From: a virus
Strand: one strand, 5' to 3'
Virus record (IMG/VR): IMGVR_UViG_3300046167_000110
Span: 1 to 57,179 of that record
Length of the DNA stretch: 57,179 bases
Shown here: positions 1 through 9,403 of the stretch, piece by piece
Position numbering within the stretch: position 1 is the stretch's first letter
Layout of the letters: each line of letters opens with the position of its first letter
Notes under the pieces: generated by a model
The model's database searches: none
Told to the model about the DNA's origin: nothing
What the model saw: only the letters and a program-made list of their open reading frames with translations
Position numbers and translations under genes: made by a program

Positions 1-276
1 TTTGACAATACGTTTATCATTGTAGATGAAGCACAAAATATTGAAATACCAGAGATCAAAATGTTATTGACTAGGGTAGGTGAAGGTAGTACTATTGTGC
101 TTAACGGTGATATCCAACAATCAGATCTAACAAGAATGTCTGGTCTATCTAAGATTATACATCTCTCAAAGAAACATATGTTGGATGTTCCTGTAATTGA
201 GTTTGGTATTGAAGACATTGTGCGTAGTGGTATCTGTGCAGAGTGGGTTAAAGTGTTTATGAAGGAAGGCTTATGA
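1..276 (+). CDS. phoH: PhoH-like ATPase, C-terminal part (continues from window end)
   Basis: This is the C-terminal 91 residues of a PhoH-family P-loop ATPase whose N-terminal part ends the window. The reading frame is open from base 1 and contains the Walker B motif IIVDEAQN (Asp153-Glu154 of the joined protein), followed by LNGDIQQSD, a conserved PhoH signature. PhoH proteins bind and hydrolyse ATP and are probably linked to RNA metabolism; they are common in marine phages, but their phage role is unsettled. The stop overlaps the next start (ATGA). Joining the two pieces gives 235 aa with no missing core motif, so this is one gene split by linearisation and not a truncation. Confidence 0.95.
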   Translation, partial: FDNTFIIVDEAQNIEIPEIKMLLTRVGEGSTIVLNGDIQQSDLTRMSGLSKIIHLSKKHMLDVPVIEFGIEDIVRSGICAEWVKVFMKEGL

Positions 277-476
277 AGCTAGAAAAAGAAGCTAAAGATT
301 ATGTTAACTCCAAACAAGATCACTTTGAAGAGATACTACTCTACGAGATACATAAGTTAAAAGTCCACATAAGTAAAAGCCTCTGGGACAGTCCTGAGCT
401 AGTTAAAGCTAAAGATTGTCTCACAGAGGCTTCACTGTGGGCTAAGGAATGTGCTAAGAAACACGGTATTAAGTAA
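273..476 (+). CDS. Small alpha-helical hypothetical protein
   Basis: A 67-aa charged helical protein, coupled to phoH by an ATGA overlap and the last gene of the rightward arm. I do not recognise it with certainty. Its C-terminal stretch KDCLTEASLWAKECAKKHG resembles the last helix of small phage proteins of the Acb2/DUF7681 type (pattern L-x-x-A-x-x-W-A), which bind cyclic nucleotides and block CBASS. The rest is too short and divergent to decide. The gene ends 3 bases before the stop of the oppositely directed structural arm. Confidence 0.7.
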   Translation: MKLEKEAKDYVNSKQDHFEEILLYEIHKLKVHISKSLWDSPELVKAKDCLTEASLWAKECAKKHGIK

Positions 477-479
477 AAC

Positions 480-3400
480 CTAATAGACTAGTTTTGCTGA
501 TTCATCATATATTTCTTTAAGATACTCTGCATATTCAATGAAGAGATCTATTTCAGCAAAGCTATAGTCTTCTATAGATCCTGTAACGCCATGCTGTTCC
601 TTCATTATCTTAGCAGCTTTTCTGCGTATCTCTTTAGTACCACCTGCCCTGTTAGCTTTAGTTGCTAAACGAAGACGCATAGTAGTTGCGCCACCATAGC
701 CTTCTTCCATCATTTCAGTAATCTCTTTCTTAGCAGTCTTCATAACTTGCTTAAGCATACGACGACGACCAGTTAAGTCTGCTGATTTGAATTGAGGACT
801 ATTTATAAGTTGCTGTGTCTTTCTCTCTAGAGCAGGGGCAAGCATACTATTCAATGCTTTATCATACGCTGGTAGTTTACTACGCTCACTAGCTTGCCAC
901 GGGAACATCTCAGACATAGAGTATGCCTTCTCTGTTGCAGTACGACCTTGCTTTACAGTAATACCAAAGATACGAGCAAAAGGATTGGCATCGTATATCT
1001 CACCTTCACGAGTAGCAACACGCAGTTCTTCTCCTGTGATACTGTCTGTCTTATCAATGAATGCCTCAAGAATATTGTCAACATACTTTGTTGCAGATTG
1101 AGTAAAGACATTTATTCCTTCTGCCTGTCGTACATCTTTAGCTGTGTCTGTACCCATAGCAAAACCAATAATCTTATTGAAAGCATCTAACGGACGTGTA
1201 AGACCAGAGACTAAGTTACCTGCTACTTTGTATCCAGCCTCTCCTGATGCACCACGTGCACCTTCATCAGAGTTAAGCATTACATCTAAAATATTGTTAA
1301 GGTCATTGCCAAACTGTACATCACGTGCAAGTTGCCCAACGCCTACTTGTGTAAGCATCTCTTGTCTTAGTTCAGCCGGTATCTCTTCACCATTACGCCA
1401 CATATTAAATATACGTCCTGACGCTAGGAACATTGAGAAAGGGAAAGTATTACGAGCATCTACAATAGTACCACCACCTACTTCAATCTCGTTGTAGGCT
1501 AAACCTTTTTTACGTCTTTCTGTATCAAAGTCAGCCGCGGCATAAATAGCTGCAGTACCTACAGTCATACGAGCAAAAGCTTCGCGTTCTGTAATGTCTG
1601 TACCTTCTTTCTTAATAGTACGCTTCATAAACTTACCGAGTTGTTCTGGTGCCGCTAATGGTGACCATTGGTATGCTGTAGCAAGAACGTTGTTAAAGAA
1701 TCTACCGAAAGGTAAAACAGTACCAATAACAGGCGTGTTAGAGAAACCTTCTACAAGCTTAGCTGTTGTTTCAAGTAACTCTCTGCCTACACCTGCTTGG
1801 TTTTTAGTGTAATCTTTAGAGAACACAGAACGTAGTGTACCGTCAAGGGCAGCACCCAGTACATCTTCATCAATGGCCAGAGAATCTGACGTTAGTGCTT
1901 CTTTAAGAGTCACACCTTTTTTAACACGTAAGTATTTATCCAACTCTGTCATAAACATCTGAGACTTAGTAAAGCTGTCTTGGATACGCACACCTGTAAT
2001 CTGATTAGCTGCGGTAGTAAGTGCTTCAATATTCTGGAACACTTTACTGTTAGGATCAATGCCATAACGTTTAGACGTACCCTCAACACCACCAGAAAGA
2101 GTTTCAAATAATATTTTCTGGATATCACTATTCTTATCCAAGAAACTCATGTATTCATCGTGTGTAGTAAACGGGTCTAATAAGTTACGAATCTTCTGCC
2201 CTTGTATAGCAGTCAATGCACGTGCTTGTCTAAATGTTTCTTCTGAAGCCTTAGGGTTATATGCCATCTGTCCTAACCCTTTAAGAGCTAGTGTAGATGA
2301 GTTAAACAAATCAGCCATAGTTTGACCTGCATAATACTGACCAAAACCTGCAATGTTCAAAGCAGTTGTAGCAGGGGATGAAACAAGTAAACGCTTCCAT
2401 ATTGACTGACCATACTTAAACTTGTCAGACTTTTTCATGGCGCGTAGTTCTTTACCTACTGCCTCATTAGCATCGATATCAGCTACAGTTTGATCAATCT
2501 TATCCTTAGATGCAACAATACCTGCATCCAAAGTTTTACGTACCTGAGACATAACGTTCAGGGTTTTACCTGCTTCGTTTATTCTCTTGGCAAGCATGTC
2601 GCCTAGTTTAATTTTAGAACCTGCTAACTCACCAAACTGAATACCTGAATACTTCAACATATTCTTATTAATCTCGTCAAGTTCTTTTTTAGGTATAAAC
2701 CTTACAACGTTTGTTATAACATCTGATATGGTTTTATTACGATCAATACTATAACCTGAATCTTTAAATACCTTAACAAGGCCACCCTTACCATCCTCAC
2801 CTAACATTATATCTTTAATGAGTTGGGCTGGCATAGCATCTGCTGAGAATGCACCCCCTCTATTTACTTTAGCATTCCAAGAAGAAACACTATCCATGAT
2901 AGCTCTAGTTGCTTTTTCTGTTTGTTCTTTATTAAGTGTAGGTGCGGCTTCTTCGATAACTGCATTAGATATTTTTTCTAAGCTAGAACGGGTATCTTCT
3001 AAGCCTGATGCACCACGGAATTTACCAAAACCTAACTGCGCTGCACCTGCAACACCACCAAGCAATGATGCAAAACCTGTTTGCATAACGCTGTAATCTG
3101 TTTGAGCACCTGCTTCAAGCATAACATTCTGTGCCATTACATCTTGTAGTACAGCAGCTGACGCATCTAAAGCTACAGTCTGTTTAAGAGCTCTTTTAGA
3201 TCCTGCTTCAAATAATTCTTTCTGTTTGTTAAGCATAGCATCTTTAGCTAAACCTACCCGACCTTCTTTAGCTACACGCTTAGCTACTTCATCGTATGCT
3301 TTATTTGCCATTCTAGCAGACATACCTTTTTCTACAGCCCTACGTGCCGCTTCTACACCAGCTTTCTCACCAGCTTTCTTAGCCGCAGCTCTACCTAAGC

Positions 3401-3956
3401 CACTCTGAGCTGCTTCCATACCAGCTTTTCTAACAGAGTCACGAACAATCTGTTTACCAGTAACGCTAAGCCCAGCCGCACCAGCACGAGCAATACCTCC
3501 TGTAGCTATACCTATATAGTTTGTAGGGTCACTTGCCGCAGCGAATATATAATCTTTTACACCATCTACGGCACCCATAAGACCATCATTAACAAATACA
3601 TTACCTAACTGGTCATACAGTTGGTATGCTTTAGATGCCTTAGCTTTACGTGTTTCATTTGCCTTACCAATAAATCGTGCTTCACCTGCAGTAGATACAG
3701 TGTTAGCATTAAAGTAACGCATATGATCTACAAAATCTTCAACTAGCGTATCACTATCAATCTCTTGATAGTCTACACCCTTACGTTCAACCATGTAATC
3801 ACGGATGGCTGTAGTGTATTCATAGTTCTTCTTAAGGTCGTCCTTTTTTAAAGTGACGCCTTTATCTAGAGAAAAGGTACTAGGTGTTTCTTCTTCCACC
3901 ATAGAAGAACTGGACTTAAAAGCATTTATTCGTGCTAAGCTATCTTCGTAACTCAT
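480..3956 (-). CDS. Large internal virion / DNA-ejection protein (putative)
   Basis: An 1158-aa protein, the last and largest gene of the late arm. The N-terminal 110 residues are charged. Residues about 130-330 are Ala/Gly-rich with long amphipathic helices (AAAKKAGEKAGVEAARRAVEK-type segments) and possible membrane-interacting stretches, and the remainder is mostly helical with basic patches at the C-terminus. Podoviruses keep very long, helical, sequence-variable internal core proteins that are ejected into the cell envelope, encoded at the end of the structural module (T7 gp15/gp16 position). No transglycosylase motif is visible. The role is inferred from size, composition and position, since I see no diagnostic motif. 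The start lies 2 bases after the stop of the upstream gene. Confidence 0.75.
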   Translation of the reverse strand: MSYEDSLARINAFKSSSSMVEEETPSTFSLDKGVTLKKDDLKKNYEYTTAIRDYMVERKGVDYQEIDSDTLVEDFVDHMRYFNANTVSTAGEARFIGKANETRKAKASKAYQLYDQLGNVFVNDGLMGAVDGVKDYIFAAASDPTNYIGIATGGIARAGAAGLSVTGKQIVRDSVRKAGMEAAQSGLGRAAAKKAGEKAGVEAARRAVEKGMSARMANKAYDEVAKRVAKEGRVGLAKDAMLNKQKELFEAGSKRALKQTVALDASAAVLQDVMAQNVMLEAGAQTDYSVMQTGFASLLGGVAGAAQLGFGKFRGASGLEDTRSSLEKISNAVIEEAAPTLNKEQTEKATRAIMDSVSSWNAKVNRGGAFSADAMPAQLIKDIMLGEDGKGGLVKVFKDSGYSIDRNKTISDVITNVVRFIPKKELDEINKNMLKYSGIQFGELAGSKIKLGDMLAKRINEAGKTLNVMSQVRKTLDAGIVASKDKIDQTVADIDANEAVGKELRAMKKSDKFKYGQSIWKRLLVSSPATTALNIAGFGQYYAGQTMADLFNSSTLALKGLGQMAYNPKASEETFRQARALTAIQGQKIRNLLDPFTTHDEYMSFLDKNSDIQKILFETLSGGVEGTSKRYGIDPNSKVFQNIEALTTAANQITGVRIQDSFTKSQMFMTELDKYLRVKKGVTLKEALTSDSLAIDEDVLGAALDGTLRSVFSKDYTKNQAGVGRELLETTAKLVEGFSNTPVIGTVLPFGRFFNNVLATAYQWSPLAAPEQLGKFMKRTIKKEGTDITEREAFARMTVGTAAIYAAADFDTERRKKGLAYNEIEVGGGTIVDARNTFPFSMFLASGRIFNMWRNGEEIPAELRQEMLTQVGVGQLARDVQFGNDLNNILDVMLNSDEGARGASGEAGYKVAGNLVSGLTRPLDAFNKIIGFAMGTDTAKDVRQAEGINVFTQSATKYVDNILEAFIDKTDSITGEELRVATREGEIYDANPFARIFGITVKQGRTATEKAYSMSEMFPWQASERSKLPAYDKALNSMLAPALERKTQQLINSPQFKSADLTGRRRMLKQVMKTAKKEITEMMEEGYGGATTMRLRLATKANRAGGTKEIRRKAAKIMKEQHGVTGSIEDYSFAEIDLFIEYAEYLKEIYDESAKLVY

Positions 3957-3958
3957 GT

Positions 3959-5317
3959 TTATTCCTCTACAGGTTTAGGTGTTCCGTCTGGGTTATGAGT
4001 GTCACCATACCTTTTCATCCACTCTTTGTAAAGCTTTACTGTAACCTTACGCTTTTTTACGCCCTTATATTTATAACCTACAGCATCTTTAGCAGGACGT
4101 GGTTCTACAATAATAGGCTCCCCTGTTTCAGGATCATACTTACCTTCGTATTTAGCATCCCAATCTAACTGAGCTCTAACTTCAGTTACATCTTCCATGC
4201 CAAACCCTTTAGGTCTAGCCTCTACACTGGCTATCTCTACTGCCTCTGCTTCTAAGCTCAAATCCTCAGGCCGTGGCTCTGGTTTAATGGCTATATCATC
4301 TGTCACTTTTTCAGTATCTTTTTGTTCTACAACAGAGTCAGCGATTGAGTACTCCTCTTTGAGTTTATCAACATAACCTTCACCCATTATGGATGCAATA
4401 GTTTGTACTGCAAGTTTGTTTTCAAAGAACTTACCAGTATGATATACATCAGCATAATAGTCTATAAGAGGTTTAGTAGCAGCTATTTGTAGATCTTTAA
4501 TAGCCTGTGCTTCTGCCGCGTTTCCAGCCCTGAGCGATTCTTCATCTGTCATACCTTCTTTAAATGCACCGGTACGAGCTGCTCTGATATACTTTTCTGC
4601 TTGTTCCGTTTTAAGAGCGTCTGCAGCAACCTTAGTGATCTTCTTAGAGAAGTCAAAAGCCTTATCTGTATCAAACATATTACGCTCAGTAAACATCATA
4701 GTAGCACCAGGAATAAGAGATGTATACTCCTCCTGTTTAGCTAATCTATTAATCTCACCTACAGTAAAACCTGCACCAAAGTCTTGTTCACCAAGTTGTT
4801 CCTTAGCACGATCTCTAGCACCAAAACCAAACAACTGTCCTACAAGGCTTGTATCATCTTTAGGTGCAACATAATCCTCTCCAAGGCTGGCTCCGTAGGT
4901 TTGTTTAGCATATTCTTCTAGGCTCATATCCATGAGGCTTTTATCAACAGGTGGTATACTAGGCATATTCACAATCGCTTCAATGTCGTCCTGACCTAAC
5001 TTACCATTCTGTCCTGGTGCGTTAGCCGCCTCTTGTAGCTTTTCGTATAGCTCTTTAATAGTACCCATACCAGACGCCATAGCTTGACGCACCATCGCTT
5101 TACTATTAGGCATGTTTGCTAATAGGGCTTCAGCTTGACTGCCATACTGTGCCGCCTGTCTCGCTCTAGCATTACGTTCACGAATAACAGATTGGTTGCG
5201 CTCAGCTGCTTCTTCCTGTCTTAGTTTATATTTCTGGGCGTCTTCGCCTCGTTCTTCAATACCTTCTGTAACTTGATTTAAGAAACTTCCAGCGAACAAC
5301 TTCCAATCAAATGCCAT
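3959..5317 (-). CDS. Virion-associated coiled-coil protein (putative internal protein)
   Basis: A 452-aa soluble, highly charged protein. The first 100 residues look like a long coiled coil rich in Arg, Glu, Gln and Ala (RQEEAAERNQSVIRERNARARQ). The C-terminal quarter (about 340-452) is Pro/Glu/Lys-rich and probably extended. It sits between a 175-aa protein and the giant internal-protein candidate with gaps of 2-3 bases, so the three genes are probably translated together. The position matches the small internal core proteins of other podoviruses, but the family is not recognised from sequence. Virion mass spectrometry would be the natural test. Confidence 0.7.
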   Translation of the reverse strand: MAFDWKLFAGSFLNQVTEGIEERGEDAQKYKLRQEEAAERNQSVIRERNARARQAAQYGSQAEALLANMPNSKAMVRQAMASGMGTIKELYEKLQEAANAPGQNGKLGQDDIEAIVNMPSIPPVDKSLMDMSLEEYAKQTYGASLGEDYVAPKDDTSLVGQLFGFGARDRAKEQLGEQDFGAGFTVGEINRLAKQEEYTSLIPGATMMFTERNMFDTDKAFDFSKKITKVAADALKTEQAEKYIRAARTGAFKEGMTDEESLRAGNAAEAQAIKDLQIAATKPLIDYYADVYHTGKFFENKLAVQTIASIMGEGYVDKLKEEYSIADSVVEQKDTEKVTDDIAIKPEPRPEDLSLEAEAVEIASVEARPKGFGMEDVTEVRAQLDWDAKYEGKYDPETGEPIIVEPRPAKDAVGYKYKGVKKRKVTVKLYKEWMKRYGDTHNPDGTPKPVEE

Positions 5318-5320
5318 ATC

Positions 5321-5848
5321 TTAACCCTTTGCCATCAAACCCGTAGGTTTTTCTTCTGCCATATCTTCCATAGGCTCTTCTTCTTCTATGATCTCACTAA
5401 TCATTTGCTGACCTGGATCAGACATATCGTTACCTGCTTCATTTAGATACTTCATAGCAAGTAAACGGAATCGTTCCATCTCTTTATCTTCTGCACGTTT
5501 GGTTGGATCTCCGCCCTCATCTTTAACTGTGATCCCCATAGATCCTAAAGCCTGTTTAAGGAACGTGTGCATAATAGGTGCAACAAGTAATCCTGTATCA
5601 ACCGTATGTAACCCTCTTGCAACACCTTGCATATAAGTGCTTTCTACAAGAGGTGCTAGTGGTACACCTGCGTCACACAAAGCACCTAAGTCATCAAGTA
5701 CTTCTTGATTAGCTAGACGCTCTATATAATATACAGTAGCCTCTTCTACGGTAGACATTTTTGCGGGTTGCTCCCACGGGTTGTTACGGGGCTCAGTCGT
5801 CAAGGACTGTCCTGGGATGGGGCCATCAAATGCTGTAGCTATTGCCAT
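5321..5848 (-). CDS. Conserved virion-region protein with GLMAKG tail
   Basis: A 175-aa protein. The centre (about 30-140) is predicted helical (YYIERLANQEVLDDLGALCDAG; MQGVARGLHTVDTGLLVAPIM), and the C-terminus is very acidic and ends in KPTGLMAKG. That ending resembles the EEPKGLMSKPKG segment in the linker of the nearby muramidase, which hints at a shared targeting or packaging tag. Related proteins occur before the internal-protein genes in marine podoviruses as far as I recall; the function is unknown. It follows the holin candidate after 9 bases. Confidence 0.7.
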   Translation of the reverse strand: MAIATAFDGPIPGQSLTTEPRNNPWEQPAKMSTVEEATVYYIERLANQEVLDDLGALCDAGVPLAPLVESTYMQGVARGLHTVDTGLLVAPIMHTFLKQALGSMGITVKDEGGDPTKRAEDKEMERFRLLAMKYLNEAGNDMSDPGQQMISEIIEEEEPMEDMAEEKPTGLMAKG

Positions 5849-5857
5849 AATATTACC

Positions 5858-6280
5858 TTACTTAGTGAAACCTGCGCCAAAGTAGAGACCTACGATAGCA
5901 GAAACGATGTGTGTGTCTAGGGGTGTGATAACGAAGCCACGAGCAGCTTGCCATTGTACTGTACCGTCACCTCCGAATAGCCAGTTAAATAAACCGCCAT
6001 GTACTTCTGTGTAACCTACGATAACGCTTACGTCAGGATACCATACAGCTACCATCTTTGGCAAGACAATAATAGCAAAGACTGCAGATAAAGCTATAAT
6101 CCTACGTGTCCATGCAAAGTGTATATCTGTCTTACCATGCTCTCTGGCTTGGTTGACTGCACCTATTAATGCTTTTTGTTGATCAGCTTTGTTCTTAGCG
6201 TTCTGTCCTATTAAAGACATTACTCCACCTAGTACGGTAGAGAAAAGCATTGTAATTAATTCTAATGGAAGTCCAAACAT
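5858..6280 (-). CDS. Holin candidate, three-membrane-segment protein
   Basis: A 140-aa membrane protein with three hydrophobic segments, roughly residues 4-24, 62-83 and 113-137, separated by a basic loop (QNAKNKADQQKALIGAVNQAREHGKTD) and a Gly/Trp-rich loop. The start codon shares a base with the stop of the muramidase gene (TAATG), so translation is coupled to the endolysin. Class I holins have three membrane segments and sit beside the endolysin, so holin is the natural reading. The family is not one I can name, and a structural membrane protein remains possible. Confidence 0.65.
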   Translation of the reverse strand: MFGLPLELITMLFSTVLGGVMSLIGQNAKNKADQQKALIGAVNQAREHGKTDIHFAWTRRIIALSAVFAIIVLPKMVAVWYPDVSVIVGYTEVHGGLFNWLFGGDGTVQWQAARGFVITPLDTHIVSAIVGLYFGAGFTK

Positions 6281-7320
6281 TATTTACCTACCAAATAGTT
6301 TGCTTCGGCAGTCCTACGTGTTTTGTACTTATCACCGAAAGCCCTAAGTTCTTGTTCTGCTTTAGTCCAATCACCTGTAGTTACGTACTTCCAAAACTTA
6401 GGAGTTCTTTTAGGTAAGTCACCATATTGAAATGCCACGGATGCAACAACTGTTGCTTGTTCTTTGGTTAGATCATCAAAATCAATAGAGCTTACACTGT
6501 TTTGCCAATCCTTTTTAAGTCTTCCTATTTCTTGCTCTTTAGCAAACGTATTTATTATATTGGCTTCATTCTTGCTTATCTTTAATTTATTATTTTTTAC
6601 ATACGTGTCTGCTGCAGAACCTTTTATACCTAAATAAGGTTTTAATTTATCTATTATATAGGTAGGTAATCCTTTTAAGTCTGCTTCATTTTTCTGCCCT
6701 AAATCAAACCCTGAAGCAATAGTAGCACCTGACTTACCTAAGACTACACCATTCTTATCCTTAGGTACGTACATATTTGTTTTAAAACCTTCTCGACCTT
6801 TAATAAAATCAAAGTCTACATTGTTAGCAATACTAGCTACAACATTCGTTTCTTCTTTTATTTCAGCTTGTTTATCTCTTGCCGCTTCAGCAAACGCCAT
6901 TGGTCTTCCTTTAGGTTTACTCATTAACCCTTTAGGTTCTTCTTCTGGTAGTTCTTCTACAACATTCATGTCTTCTTCAGGTTCAGCTTCATAAGCCTTC
7001 TCAGGTGTATAAGCCAAGCTAGTAGACATATTTAAAACTTCTCGTAATGCATCCTCTTCTGATACAGGCGTAGATTGTTCTACAGCTTCATTAAACGCTG
7101 GGCCATCATATACTGAGATACCAGACTCAGAATCGTTAGAATCATCGTTAGGTAGGTCTGCTCCAGAGTCAGAGAACCAACTAGCTACTCTGTCAAAGAA
7201 ACTACTATCTAACTCTTCAGTAACAGGTGTTGACTTAGGTTTAGACCCCAGACCAAAACTACCTCCTGTAGGTCTTAGCTTCGGGCGTATTGTAATACCC
7301 TTTGTGTTGTAATCAGCCAT
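6280..7320 (-). CDS. Virion-region muramidase with pesticin-like lysozyme domain
   Basis: A 346-aa two-part protein. Residues 1-160 are low-complexity, acidic and Ser/Pro-rich, with a GLMSKPKG element. Residues about 165-346 form a pesticin/T4-lysozyme-type muramidase domain: FIKGREGF with Glu177, then SGATIASGFDLG with Thr200 and Asp206, and a C-terminal RRTAEANYL. The Glu-Thr-Asp spacing equals that of the pesticin catalytic residues. The start was set at the ATG giving MADYNTKG, behind AAAGGTATAAAC; a longer frame would overlap the upstream gene by about 190 bases and encode implausible leucine runs. It cleaves peptidoglycan, as the lysis enzyme (holin next door) or as a virion-borne entry enzyme, given its long linker. 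Confidence 0.88.
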   Translation of the reverse strand: MADYNTKGITIRPKLRPTGGSFGLGSKPKSTPVTEELDSSFFDRVASWFSDSGADLPNDDSNDSESGISVYDGPAFNEAVEQSTPVSEEDALREVLNMSTSLAYTPEKAYEAEPEEDMNVVEELPEEEPKGLMSKPKGRPMAFAEAARDKQAEIKEETNVVASIANNVDFDFIKGREGFKTNMYVPKDKNGVVLGKSGATIASGFDLGQKNEADLKGLPTYIIDKLKPYLGIKGSAADTYVKNNKLKISKNEANIINTFAKEQEIGRLKKDWQNSVSSIDFDDLTKEQATVVASVAFQYGDLPKRTPKFWKYVTTGDWTKAEQELRAFGDKYKTRRTAEANYLVGK

Positions 7321-7333
7321 GTTTATACCTTTA

Positions 7334-9388
7334 TCACTTATTAAATATAGCGTTTGCAGCGTTAGTAGCAATAGCACCAAGGAACTTGCCAGCAGCAGAA
7401 CTAAGGAAACTACTACTACTATCTTCTGGCGTAGCTTTAATCTTAGCGATTGCAATATTACCATCAATCTCTTTAGCATTCTCTGCGGATTGCCATGCCC
7501 ATGCAAGAAGATCCCTTTCACGCTGAACTATGTTGTTATATGCTGTCATAGTTAAGTTGTTACCTGCTAGTACCGCATCACGGTTAGCTTGGTTCTGTGC
7601 AGCATTTTCTGCTGTAGTAATGTTCTGGAACCATTGTGCGTTAGCTTGTGCAACTACAAGATGGTTCTGTGCATTGAATTGATCACGAGCATTCTGTTGT
7701 ACTGCATTAAACTGTGCTAGTGCGTTAGCTTCACCTGCATTGAAACGTTCCATACCATTAGCTTGATCTACATTAAACTGTGCAATCTGCGAAGAAAGAG
7801 AAGCAAAGAACTGATTAGTTTGGTTTTCAGATGTAGCGTTAAACTGTGACGCGGCGTTCACAGCGGCTTGATCACTAAGCATAGCGTTTACAGCTTGTTG
7901 TGTTTTGAACACAGAGGTTTGCTGTTCGTTCTCTAGATTCTGCATATCCATGTTAAGGAATGCATTAGCTACTTGTACTGCAGATTGTTGACGGTTACTA
8001 AGATTAGCCATGTCAAGCTGGGACATAGAAGCGGCATCAGCCATAACCTTGGCATTTACTGCACTGAGGTTAGCTAAATCTACAGTCTGTGCCATACGAG
8101 CATTCTCAAGAGCTATCTGTTGCTCCGAAGTAAAGTTCATATTAGCAATGTCAGATATCTTAGATGCGTTAGCTACACGGGATTGAAACTCTTGTGTAAA
8201 CTCTAGGTTAAGAAACTCAGCACGTTTCTCTGCGGCAAACATAGCAGACTGTTGCCTATTGCTTAAGTTCTGCATCTCAAATGTAGCAGATGTTTGTGCA
8301 TCTTGTACTGCTATAGGAAGTGCTGATTCCATTGCCGCTTGAATTGCTGCTTGACCTGCCATAGAAGAGGCGGACAAACCACGTGCCGCCATCTGTGAGG
8401 CTGCAGCTCTCATAGCACCAGCCGCCCATGCAGGAGGTTCGCTACCTTCAAACTGTTCCATCAAACCAGACAGTTGACCTTGTACTGTAGCATCTGTAGA
8501 GGGTGCACCTGTAGCCGCTTCAAAGTTAGTTTCTGTTCTGACACGTTCCATGTCCACAGCAGTACCTTCAATCAGCTCACCTTCTTCTACCTTACGTGGA
8601 GCAGGAGCTACAACTTTCTGTGCTTCAGTAATTTGTTCTACTGTAAGTCCTAGAGAAGCAAGCTCACCAGGTTTCATAGTAGCCGCTTCTGCTAAGGCTT
8701 CTGCGCTGGGCTTACCTGTAGATGCTGTAAGTTTACTAATAGTGTCTTCTACAGCCGGTGTAACTGTTTCTGCATCCATAGTGGCAGCAGGTGTGATAGT
8801 AGGTGTTGTTACGGGTGTAGCTGTTTCAGCAGTAGTAGCTGTAGCCTCTGTTATATCGCCAACTTGACCTGTACCTTCAGCGATAGTACCTTCTGCCTTA
8901 GCTTCATCTGTAGGAGTAGCAACTTCCGCAGTCTCAACCATAGACATAGGATCTGCCATTGCTGAAGCAGTCATTTCTGTAGGAGTAGTATCTGATTGTA
9001 AGTTCTGCATAGCAGTAGCTAAAGAAGCCTCTGCATTTGTTAAAGCAACCTGTGCTGCATCTACAGAAGCTTTGGCTCCTGCATCATCAGGAGATGCCGC
9101 TAATGCTTGTTGTGCCGTAAGTAAGGCATTACGTTTTTCTGCTACAGTAGCTTGAGCACTGTCTACTTTAGAGGCTAAACCCCCTTCAGCAAAACCCTGC
9201 TTAGTAACCATACCACCGTATGCCATACCAATTCGTTTCTGTGCCACCTCTGCCATTTTACCGACACGTGCCGCAGCACCCGGTTGGGACGCCAAATAAC
9301 GAGACTGTTCGTCAGATTGCATACCTTGCATCTCAGGTATAATTTTACCTAGTTGTTCAGGTGTAAATCCTGCAAAACGTTTAGCCAT
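7334..9388 (-). CDS. Repetitive coiled-coil virion protein
   Basis: A 684-aa protein in three parts. The N-terminus carries a glycine tag (MAYGGMVTKQGFAEGGLASK, about 54-73). The middle is an Ala/Thr-rich low-complexity stalk. The C-terminal half has many short helical repeats built on NLSNRQQSA and FNAxxANALAQFNA units, then a short tail. Long Gln/Asn/Ala repeats of this kind occur in structural proteins of marine podo- and myoviruses, and the position next to lysis and internal-protein genes suggests a virion component. There is no catalytic motif. The ATG is preceded by AAGGAC. Confidence 0.75.
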   Translation of the reverse strand: MAKRFAGFTPEQLGKIIPEMQGMQSDEQSRYLASQPGAAARVGKMAEVAQKRIGMAYGGMVTKQGFAEGGLASKVDSAQATVAEKRNALLTAQQALAASPDDAGAKASVDAAQVALTNAEASLATAMQNLQSDTTPTEMTASAMADPMSMVETAEVATPTDEAKAEGTIAEGTGQVGDITEATATTAETATPVTTPTITPAATMDAETVTPAVEDTISKLTASTGKPSAEALAEAATMKPGELASLGLTVEQITEAQKVVAPAPRKVEEGELIEGTAVDMERVRTETNFEAATGAPSTDATVQGQLSGLMEQFEGSEPPAWAAGAMRAAASQMAARGLSASSMAGQAAIQAAMESALPIAVQDAQTSATFEMQNLSNRQQSAMFAAEKRAEFLNLEFTQEFQSRVANASKISDIANMNFTSEQQIALENARMAQTVDLANLSAVNAKVMADAASMSQLDMANLSNRQQSAVQVANAFLNMDMQNLENEQQTSVFKTQQAVNAMLSDQAAVNAASQFNATSENQTNQFFASLSSQIAQFNVDQANGMERFNAGEANALAQFNAVQQNARDQFNAQNHLVVAQANAQWFQNITTAENAAQNQANRDAVLAGNNLTMTAYNNIVQRERDLLAWAWQSAENAKEIDGNIAIAKIKATPEDSSSSFLSSAAGKFLGAIATNAANAIFNK

Positions 9389-9403
9389 GAAAGTAAGTCC
9401 TTA

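Noticed and set aside
7321-7521. Upstream extension of the muramidase frame with a leucine-rich membrane-like leader
   Set aside because: It lies inside the well-supported 684-aa gene in another frame, and a good ATG with a ribosome site exists at 7320.
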